Shown here: piece after piece, positions 1-5,305 of the stretch
How positions within the stretch are numbered: position 1 is the first letter of the stretch
Layout: every line of letters begins with the position of its first letter
Source of the DNA: Verrucomicrobiota bacterium
GTDB lineage: Bacteria; Verrucomicrobiota; Verrucomicrobiia; Verrucomicrobiales; Akkermansiaceae
Direction of reading: 5' to 3'
DNA: 5,305 nucleotides
Assembly: GCA_009885905.1 (NCBI GenBank)
Contig: VFJU01000402.1
Coordinates: 1-5,305, forward strand
Notes under the pieces: model-generated
Told to the model about the DNA's origin: nothing
What the model saw: only the letters and a program-made list of their open reading frames with translations
Database searches by the model: none
Position numbers and translations under genes: made by a program

Positions 1-1201
1 AAACTGCGCCGTCTTCTGCATCAAAGCTGCCAGTAAGCTCCAAATCCTCGCAAGTGATCCGACCGCCATCGGCCATGATCACCCCTCGTTGGATACGGTT
101 TTGGAGCTCCCTAACATTTCCCGGCCACGAATGCTGCACGATGGCATTCAGTGCCTCTGGATCGAACGATAAATCCTCGCGCCCGTTCTGTTTGCCGAAA
201 CGCTGGAGAAAATCTTGCGCTAAAAGCGCGACATCGTCGCCACGCTCACGGAGTGGGGGTAATTTACAAGTCACCACCGCCAGGCGAAAGTAAAGATCCT
301 CGCGAAAACGCCCGTCCTTGACAGCCTCTATCAAGTCAACATGAGTCGCAGCCAAGACTCGGACATCGACCAAAATTTCCTGCCGACCCCCCACACGCTG
401 GATGCACTTCTCCTGCAAAAAACGCAGCATCTTCACTTGAACCGCTGCCGGCAAATCACCAATCTCATCAAGAAATAGGGTGCCTCCAGCAGCAGATTCG
501 ATTAGACCAATCTTCTGGGTGTTTGCTCCTGTAAAAGATCCTTTTTCGTAACCAAACAACTCGCTTTCGATTAGACTCTCAGGAATGGCATTGCAGTTGA
601 TGGCCACAAATGGCTTGTCCTTCAAAGGGCTGCGGCGGTGGATCGCGGTGGCTATCATTTCTTTACCGGTGCCGCTTTCGCCGAGAATCAAGACAGGTGC
701 CGCAACTTTAGCGACTTTCTCCACCGTCTTGAAGACCCCCTCCATCTTGTCGCTACTACCCATTATGCCCTCAAAAATTCCGGGCCGCTCTTCGTTTTGC
801 AGTTGGCGGTATTCCGACTCTAACTCGGAGACAAAAATACTCCGCTGCAAGAGCACGCGGAGGTGGTCAATATCCACCGGCTTGCTGAGAAAATCATAAG
901 CCCCCGCGCCGATCGCACGCATGGCATTTTCACGGTCACTCTGCCCAGAAATGATGATGATCTTGACGCTGCGATTCAAGGTCAACAAGGCGGCAAGGGT
1001 CGCCATGCCTTCTTGCGTATCATTTGGACTTGGCGGTAGGCCAAGATCTAACAATACGACTTGTGGCTTGTGGCTACGAAACCGCTCAATCGCCTCGACG
1101 CCGTCACCGGCCAAAGCGACATCGTAATCAGAAACCACCGCCCATTTCATCTGGGTGCGAATCTCCTCGTCGTCGTCGATGATTAGAATCTTAGGTTTCA
1201 T
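1..1201 (-). CDS. prsR: PrsR-type sigma54-dependent response regulator (3' end beyond window)
   Basis: This is a transcription activator that, once phosphorylated, should open sigma54-RNA polymerase promoters of exosortase-linked genes. I translated it from the reverse complement: 400 codons with no stop before the window edge. Residues 1-120 are a receiver domain with acidic pocket D9-D11, phospho-acceptor D52 (in LLDLGLPP), S85 and K107-P108. Residues about 145-375 are an AAA+ sigma54-interaction domain: Walker A GESGTGK at 174-180, GSFTGA loop at 221-226, Walker B LFLDEIGD at 242-249, LYFRL at 303-307, PPLRER at 315-320 and WPGNVREL at 359-366. The Fis-type helix-turn-helix expected at the C terminus (family length about 450) is cut off. 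The start ATG overlaps the stop of the upstream kinase gene in ATGA, implying translational coupling. The phrases LDLGLPPSPND and GAYDFLSKPVD match what I know of PrsR better than generic NtrC. The sigma54 loop has Ser in place of the usual Ala (GAFTGA). Confidence 0.93.
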   Translation of the reverse strand, partial: MKPKILIIDDDEEIRTQMKWAVVSDYDVALAGDGVEAIERFRSHKPQVVLLDLGLPPSPNDTQEGMATLAALLTLNRSVKIIIISGQSDRENAMRAIGAGAYDFLSKPVDIDHLRVLLQRSIFVSELESEYRQLQNEERPGIFEGIMGSSDKMEGVFKTVEKVAKVAAPVLILGESGTGKEMIATAIHRRSPLKDKPFVAINCNAIPESLIESELFGYEKGSFTGANTQKIGLIESAAGGTLFLDEIGDLPAAVQVKMLRFLQEKCIQRVGGRQEILVDVRVLAATHVDLIEAVKDGRFREDLYFRLAVVTCKLPPLRERGDDVALLAQDFLQRFGKQNGREDLSFDPEALNAIVQHSWPGNVRELQNRIQRGVIMADGGRITCEDLELTGSFDAEDGAV

Positions 1202-3318
1202 GGAGACATATCCTGCGTCAAATCGGTGGTGGCGGGAAACAAAATGGTAAAGCAAGTGCCAAGACCCACCGTACTTGCCACGCTAATGTTGCCTTGATGA
1301 GCTTCCACAATTTTTTTGCACTGAAAAAGACCAATTCCCAAGCCTTTAGTTTTTGTCGAGTGAAAGGGTCGGAAAAGCTGATTCTTGATGAATTCCGGAC
1401 TCATCCCGCCACCCTCATCCGTAACGGTTAGCAGCAATTTACCATTTTCCATCCGTGTGGCGACGCGGGTGACGCCCGCACTTGTCATCGATTCACGGGC
1501 GTTGACCACAAGGTTAGTCAACACGCTGTGCATCGCTTCTGGATCGAGCGAAATTTCTGCCACCGGTTGCAGATCGCGCTCGATCAACGTGGTATTTTTT
1601 GTCTCCGCATCGATCTGATCTAACAATTTTTCACATAGCACGTCAAGCCGCGTGGGGACACGCCTGAGTTGTAGTTCATGACGCAAGCTGCTTAATTTAG
1701 TGATCATCTGATTGATCCGTTCGACCGTCCGACCAACCGTCTTGACGGCGTCCACTCGGAATTCAGGATCATCAAAGTAGATCGGTAAATTTTGTAAAGT
1801 TAGATTAAGGCTGTTTGCCGCATTCTTAAGGTCGTGGACGAAAAAGGTCGATATCGTCTGAAACGCTTCAAGTTCTTTGGCCTGCAAGACTTTTTCAGTT
1901 AGGGAACTGGTCAGAAATGCCGCTGCCAGCTGATTACCAATACAACCTAACAAATCGATTTCCTCATGGCTGTAAGCAGCGCCATTCACGCGGTCTGCCA
2001 ATACGATCAAACCCACTAACTGCTCGGATGCCACAAGTGGAATGACCAAACGATCGCCACCATGAGCAAACTTCGTTGGGCAAACTTTACGCAAGACCTC
2101 AGCCCACGGTTGACTTTGGCTTTCTAAATTAAAGGGGCGCACCAAACCGCGAACCTCCGACATCCATTCGACATCAAAATCGACCTGCACCTGAAGGAAT
2201 TTCTTTTCCGTTGAGCTCAGGCAATCTAACATTGAATTATCGGTGGCTACGCGAAATATTGTAACCCCTAGCAAATGGAAATTCTCACAAATCACCTCAG
2301 CTGCATTCACTCCCAGTCGATTAACATCAAGAACACTGGAAGTGCACTGAGTAAACTCCGTCCAAATTTTACGATAGTCACGCTCCGCGCGCTGAAAATG
2401 ACGGCTTACAAATCGCTGCAAACTTAAACGTAAGCGATCCGACAAAAGTAAAATCGTCAAGCCCACTAGAGCCAGAAGAACCACCAAAGCTTGCGCCGAA
2501 AAACTCTTGATGCCGCCCATCATGGCGACCACTTGGGCAAGCACTCCAACGATCAAAAAATAGACCCCCGCGAGGATAATCGTGAGCGAACCCTGTAACA
2601 CTGCACGTGACGGATAGAGATCCACAGTTCCCAACCCCGAGCGGAAATGCCCGATCACGATCAAACAACACCCCAAGATCACCCCCAAGGTCGCTAGCAT
2701 GGACAGGCTAGGATCATACGCAGAAAATAACAGATATTGACTCAATGTGTAGATCTTCACTCCGAAGATCATTGCCATTCCCAAGAACATGTACTTGATC
2801 CGCCAACGCGTCATTCCCACGGAAGCACGAAATGTCTTCTCGAAGTTGGTCAGGATACCCAGCGTAACCATCAGTAGCAGCAACAACCAAATTTTGCCTG
2901 CAGCGGAAAACTGGATCACCTGGCTTTTTCCATCAACCAGAAAAACTAACAAGGGACCCATCGCACCCAACATCAATGCCGTTGGAAATACCGTGGCGAC
3001 CAAAAGCAACCATTTCCAGCGGTGCAGGAACTCCGAGGCATTTCCTCGAGCATACATCAGGCTAAAGGTAAGCCAAAATACGGGCATCAGCGAGTTGATC
3101 CACATGGTGCCCACAAGCCACCCCCCTACCTGAGAAATATCATCCCCAACCACGATGGTGTCGAATGCCTTCTGTTCCAATAATCGCTCAGCGGCCAATA
3201 AGACCATGCCGATAAAAAAGCACCAATTCAGGAGAATCTTAGGTCGCAACCCTACCGCTGCAAGTCCCGTCACAAGACAAAGACCGCATGCCAGCCATGT
3301 AAGAATTTTCTGATCCAT
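1198..3318 (-). CDS. prsK: PrsK-type membrane histidine kinase of exosortase/PEP-CTERM systems
   Basis: This 706-residue inner-membrane sensor kinase is the presumed partner of the response regulator encoded directly after it. Residues 1-295 are mostly hydrophobic, with about eight or nine membrane segments (roughly 6-24, 28-44, 66-90, 102-128, 142-157, 176-199, 204-224, 240-266, 274-293). They lack a large periplasmic domain, so the signal may be sensed in or at the membrane. A GAF-like domain spans about 315-475. The phospho-acceptor is H495 in FFVHDLKN, the HDLKN variant of the H-box typical of PrsK. The ATPase domain shows an N-box (N602, N606), G1 DEGGGM (634-639), an F-box around PFHSTK (651-656) and G2 GLGIGL (659-664). 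Length and order fit the PrsK family (about 690 residues). The ATG start has no clear Shine-Dalgarno sequence. The gene begins 42 bases after a strong terminator, so it probably has its own promoter; only a poor sigma70-like match is visible there. What activates PrsK is not shown by the sequence. Confidence 0.93.
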   Translation of the reverse strand: MDQKILTWLACGLCLVTGLAAVGLRPKILLNWCFFIGMVLLAAERLLEQKAFDTIVVGDDISQVGGWLVGTMWINSLMPVFWLTFSLMYARGNASEFLHRWKWLLLVATVFPTALMLGAMGPLLVFLVDGKSQVIQFSAAGKIWLLLLLMVTLGILTNFEKTFRASVGMTRWRIKYMFLGMAMIFGVKIYTLSQYLLFSAYDPSLSMLATLGVILGCCLIVIGHFRSGLGTVDLYPSRAVLQGSLTIILAGVYFLIVGVLAQVVAMMGGIKSFSAQALVVLLALVGLTILLLSDRLRLSLQRFVSRHFQRAERDYRKIWTEFTQCTSSVLDVNRLGVNAAEVICENFHLLGVTIFRVATDNSMLDCLSSTEKKFLQVQVDFDVEWMSEVRGLVRPFNLESQSQPWAEVLRKVCPTKFAHGGDRLVIPLVASEQLVGLIVLADRVNGAAYSHEEIDLLGCIGNQLAAAFLTSSLTEKVLQAKELEAFQTISTFFVHDLKNAANSLNLTLQNLPIYFDDPEFRVDAVKTVGRTVERINQMITKLSSLRHELQLRRVPTRLDVLCEKLLDQIDAETKNTTLIERDLQPVAEISLDPEAMHSVLTNLVVNARESMTSAGVTRVATRMENGKLLLTVTDEGGGMSPEFIKNQLFRPFHSTKTKGLGIGLFQCKKIVEAHQGNISVASTVGLGTCFTILFPATTDLTQDMSP

Positions 3319-3360
3319 TCGCTAAAACTTTGAATGTGAAATCTTGTATCGATAATGACA

Positions 3361-3398
3361 AAAAGGGGTACGGTCGCGCGTGCGACGGTACCCCTTTT
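3361..3398 (-). terminator. Rho-independent terminator after the polysaccharide export gene
   Basis: A near-perfect inverted repeat lies 28 bases past the export-gene stop. Positions 3361-3371 pair with 3388-3398 (11 bp, A-tract plus GGGGTAC), a single G-G mismatch (plus-strand reading) sits at 3372/3387, and 3373-3377 pair with 3382-3386 (5 bp). A four-base loop closes the stem. Read on the minus strand the stem ends in a run of five T, the classic intrinsic terminator layout. The A-tract on the other arm means it could also work on the plus strand, but no plus-strand gene approaches it. It separates the exosortase/export unit from prsK-prsR. Confidence 0.85.
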
Positions 3399-3425
3399 CT
3401 CAATAATCCAAGTTTGACAAAAGAA

Positions 3426-4106
3426 CTACCAGTTACTCCGTTCTACAAAAACAACGTCGTAAGCTCTTAAATAAAATGCTTGGGTCTCATTACCACTCAA
3501 CGGATCTGCTAGATTTAGAACGTAGCGCTTTTGTTTACCACCCTCGGTACGAATCACATAAACCTTCGCAGGGTTTGCCAATTTCGAAAAGCCACCGACT
3601 TCCATCACCGCTTCAAGCGCCGTGATCGAGCGATCCAACGGAACCTTACCCGGTGCCCCGACCTCTCCTGAAACGTAGACCGTTGCCGCAGGTTCTTCGA
3701 GGCTAACAAATACTGTCGAGTCATTGAGATGCGTCTCATACATTGCTTTCAGCGTTGATTGCAGGGAGCTGGTGGTTTGACCCGCAGCCGAGACACTACC
3801 CACCATCGGCAGCCCGATTTTACCATCGGCCTGAATCTTACAAACTTGGTTAAGCTCGACAGCGCCCGGGTAAGCGACCCGGACTTTGTCGCCGACCGCA
3901 AGCGTCCCGCGCGGTGCAGCGGTGGCCACGTTGGATGGGATCGCATAATTGGCCGGAGGACCGCACGCGGTGGTCAGCAAAAAAGCCGCGATCCATGCAC
4001 TACCGGTGAAAGTAGCAAACAAGGCGCGGCTGCAACGTCTCGGCGAGGCGAGCGAATAAATAACGCGCCCGAAAGCGCCCAGTGTTGTTAGGTTCATTGT
4101 TTTCAT
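3426..4106 (-). CDS. Short SLBB/Wza-type polysaccharide export protein, probable lipoprotein
   Basis: This is a periplasmic or outer-membrane protein of the Wza/EpsE kind that should help export an exopolysaccharide. From the ATG at 4106 it has 226 residues. The N terminus has a long basic region (RR at 23-24), a hydrophobic stretch at about 29-46 and a likely lipidation cysteine C48 (LLTTAC). That lipobox is imperfect: Thr at -3 where Leu or Val is usual. A Poly_export domain covers about 68-140 (GTLAVGDKVRVAYPG, then DGKIGLPMVGSV), followed by an SLBB domain at about 142-226 (VYVSGEVGAPGKVPL, ALEAVMEVGGFS). It ends DVVFVERSNW, close to the family's usual DVIFVPRSNF-like end. It has a single SLBB and no C-terminal transmembrane helix as in E. 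coli Wza, which is normal for exosortase-linked export proteins. The frame stays open to a TTG at 4136; I prefer ATG 4106 (ATG 4097 is also possible), and no candidate has a good Shine-Dalgarno sequence. It follows the exosortase gene by 98 bases and is closed by a terminator. Confidence 0.88.
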   Translation of the reverse strand: MKTMNLTTLGAFGRVIYSLASPRRCSRALFATFTGSAWIAAFLLTTACGPPANYAIPSNVATAAPRGTLAVGDKVRVAYPGAVELNQVCKIQADGKIGLPMVGSVSAAGQTTSSLQSTLKAMYETHLNDSTVFVSLEEPAATVYVSGEVGAPGKVPLDRSITALEAVMEVGGFSKLANPAKVYVIRTEGGKQKRYVLNLADPLSGNETQAFYLRAYDVVFVERSNW

Positions 4107-4167
4107 ATTCAAGTATGGCAAAATCAAACTAAGCAAAAAGAAATTAGTTAGGGGGGATTGGCCGACT

Positions 4168-4184
4168 TGTCAGAAAAGTGCCAA
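4168..4184 (-). promoter_or_regulatory. Possible sigma54 (-24/-12) promoter of the export gene
   Basis: The minus strand reads TTGGCAC, five bases, then TGACA. The upstream half matches the consensus TGGCAC perfectly and the spacing is right. The downstream half fits only in part against TTGCA: T, C and A match, but the key GC doublet is AC. A start near 4157 would give a leader of about 50 bases before the ATG at 4106. The site lies between the exosortase stop (4205) and the export gene, the right place for a promoter. The gene for a sigma54-dependent activator is in the same window, which raises the plausibility. The imperfect -12 element keeps confidence low. Confidence 0.4.
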
Positions 4185-4204
4185 ATGGTCAGGGAGTTAT
4201 GCCC

Positions 4205-5188
4205 TTAATTTTCGGTGGAGTCACTCTCTAATTTAGCCTCGAGCTCACCTACCGACTCACGGCTTGGAATTTGGACATCCTTTTTGCGCAGCCACCACGC
4301 CAGCAAGAACAAGGGCACGAGTGAAGCAGCGAAAAAGACCGGCCCACCTTTGTGGTGGATCCAACTGTGGATCATTTCGGGCCCATAATGCACGCAGAGC
4401 CAGCCGATGACGTAAATCCGAACCGCATTACGCAAGATACCTAACGGCAACACCGCTGCGACCAAAGCAATCCGGCGTGGCAAAGTGGGCAATAACAGAT
4501 GAGCTGCAAGTAGGCTGGTGATGAGTAACACCCACGACGAACGAATGCCACTGCACTCTTCCGCCACCTCGAGAACCATCCCAGGCAGTTCGAGCACTTG
4601 CCCATTCCTGAAGATCGGTACTCCTCCGATTGAAAAAAGAATTTCTGCTAGTCCGGCAGACGCCATCATTAGAAACTGTTCCAATTGCTCTACGAGAAAA
4701 CCGGGCAAGGGAATCATAAATAGGAGAAATGCCATCGCAAACCCCGCCGACCGCATCCAACGGGTGCCACAAAACAAAAATCCAATTCCCCATACGAACC
4801 CAACAAATGACAGCGCCCTCATCGCCACCATGTCCGTCTCAGACCCACGAAGTTTCATAACGGTCTCCCATCCCAAAACCGCTGCTGCTAGACCCATCAC
4901 CGAGAGTCCGATTAACCATGAAGGGGGCGATTTCCAATCGAGATCTTTACGCCCAGTTACTAACAAATAAATGACTACCAGCGGGATCACAATCACATGC
5001 GAGTGCAGATCCGAGGTCATGGACACCCGATACCAAGCACGTAACATCGGGATGTAAAGCAGGCAAAGCACGACAAGTGCCACCGTTGCTCCACCCCATC
5101 GCTTTTGACTCATGTTAGGGAAACTCGTCGCATGCTTAACAACTTCCGCCTGCGGATCAGAACGATTTGCTGGGTGAGGTTCACTCAT
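4205..5188 (-). CDS. Exosortase (exosortase/archaeosortase family membrane protease-transpeptidase)
   Basis: This 327-residue integral inner-membrane enzyme is expected to cleave proteins at a C-terminal PEP-CTERM-like sorting signal and pass them to the cell surface. The three conserved active-site residues are visible: C212 in EECSGIRSS, R257 in ILRNAVRI, and H278 in HHKGGPVFF (H-x3-G spacing). About eight or nine membrane segments run from residue 34 to 300, e.g. 34-52, 64-78, 91-107, 124-141, 149-164, 217-235, 238-254 and 284-300. The first 30 residues and the last 27 are hydrophilic; the tail is rich in Glu and Ser. There is no fused EpsI (DUF3485) domain, and no separate EpsI gene follows; the next gene is the polysaccharide export gene. 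The ATG at 5188 has no clear Shine-Dalgarno sequence; ATG at codon 26 is an alternative that would still keep all membrane segments. The exosortase subtype (XrtA, XrtC, etc.) cannot be fixed by eye. The active-site wording looks more like Verrucomicrobiota enzymes than XrtA/EpsH. Confidence 0.92.
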   Translation of the reverse strand: MSEPHPANRSDPQAEVVKHATSFPNMSQKRWGGATVALVVLCLLYIPMLRAWYRVSMTSDLHSHVIVIPLVVIYLLVTGRKDLDWKSPPSWLIGLSVMGLAAAVLGWETVMKLRGSETDMVAMRALSFVGFVWGIGFLFCGTRWMRSAGFAMAFLLFMIPLPGFLVEQLEQFLMMASAGLAEILFSIGGVPIFRNGQVLELPGMVLEVAEECSGIRSSWVLLITSLLAAHLLLPTLPRRIALVAAVLPLGILRNAVRIYVIGWLCVHYGPEMIHSWIHHKGGPVFFAASLVPLFLLAWWLRKKDVQIPSRESVGELEAKLESDSTEN

Positions 5189-5305
5189 AGGCGCAATGGG
5201 ATTGCTCGCGAAACTTAGAAGAAAAACGTGAAATGGCCGTTCACTCTACCAAATGTCGAATCCGTGAAGTCGCCAATCATTTTTTATGATAGAAATTGTT
5301 TTTGA
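5189..5305. other. Upstream intergenic region of the exosortase gene
   Basis: These 117 bases to the window edge contain no open frame that looks coding. They should carry the exosortase promoter or the junction to an upstream operon gene. The outermost part is AT-rich and includes, on the minus strand, TATCAT (5292-5287), which could be a -10 element, but its -35 partner would fall outside the window. I found no convincing sigma54 site, terminator or RNA structure. Confidence 0.35.

Noticed and set aside
585..899. Plus-strand open frame of 104 codons, and others at 54-293 and 921-1127.
   Set aside because: They lie wholly antisense to the PrsR coding frame, which has clear receiver and AAA+ motifs; their translations show no recognisable domain.
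2789..3133. Plus-strand open frame of 114 codons over the kinase membrane region.
   Set aside because: Antisense shadow of PrsK transmembrane segments, with no family resemblance.
3333..3361. Sigma70-like promoter for prsK (TTGTCA, 17 bases, CACATT on the minus strand).
   Set aside because: The -35 fits 5 of 6 but the -10 only 3 of 6, and the -35 overlaps the terminator tail. Too weak to list as a feature, although some prsK promoter is needed after the terminator.
3759..4091. Plus-strand open frame of 110 codons across the export gene.
   Set aside because: Antisense to the Poly_export domain and signal region; no independent sign of coding.
4518..4970. Plus-strand open frame of 150 codons inside the exosortase gene.
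   Set aside because: Antisense to the active-site and membrane region of the exosortase; the composition reads as a shadow and no domain is visible.
5276..5290. Small inverted repeat ATCAT-TTTTT-ATGAT upstream of the exosortase.
   Set aside because: Only five A/T-rich base pairs, which is expected by chance in AT-rich intergenic DNA.
1..5305. A wholly new biological system, CRISPR array, mobile element or RNA gene.
   Set aside because: I looked for repeats, transposase or integrase motifs and tRNA-like structures and saw none. The window is explained by four genes of known families; any novelty lies in their combination.

Overview
The window holds four genes, all on the minus strand and so read right to left. 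It looks like part of an exosortase (PEP-CTERM-type protein sorting and exopolysaccharide) locus of a Gram-negative bacterium. In transcription order they are: an exosortase (5188-4205); a short Wza/SLBB-type polysaccharide export protein (about 4106-3426); a strong stem-loop terminator (3398-3361); a membrane-bound HDLKN-type histidine kinase of the PrsK family (3318-1198); and a sigma54-dependent response regulator of the PrsR family (from 1201, running off the left edge without its C-terminal DNA-binding part). All the sizeable plus-strand open frames are shadows of these genes.

How the parts fit: exosortases are integral membrane transpeptidase-like enzymes that process proteins carrying a C-terminal sorting signal (PEP-CTERM and relatives). 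The genes usually sit beside exopolysaccharide biosynthesis and export genes. PrsK and PrsR are the two-component pair named for this association; PrsR works with RNA polymerase carrying sigma54 (RpoN). The prsK stop and prsR start overlap in ATGA, so the pair is almost certainly co-translated. A -24/-12-like sequence with a perfect TGGCAC upstream half and an imperfect downstream half lies just before the export gene. This makes autoregulation of the locus by PrsR a testable idea. No sorting-signal substrate protein is visible here; targets must lie elsewhere.

Organism: base composition is balanced and no gene has an obvious Shine-Dalgarno sequence. The exosortase active-site segment (ECSGIRSS, then LGILRNAVRI, then HHKGG) resembles the form I associate from memory with Verrucomicrobiota and relatives, rather than the EpsH/XrtA of Betaproteobacteria where PrsK/PrsR were first described. 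That placement is an inference of modest confidence. The 117 bases right of the exosortase start hold no gene that I can see, and I found no RNA gene, mobile element or CRISPR array.
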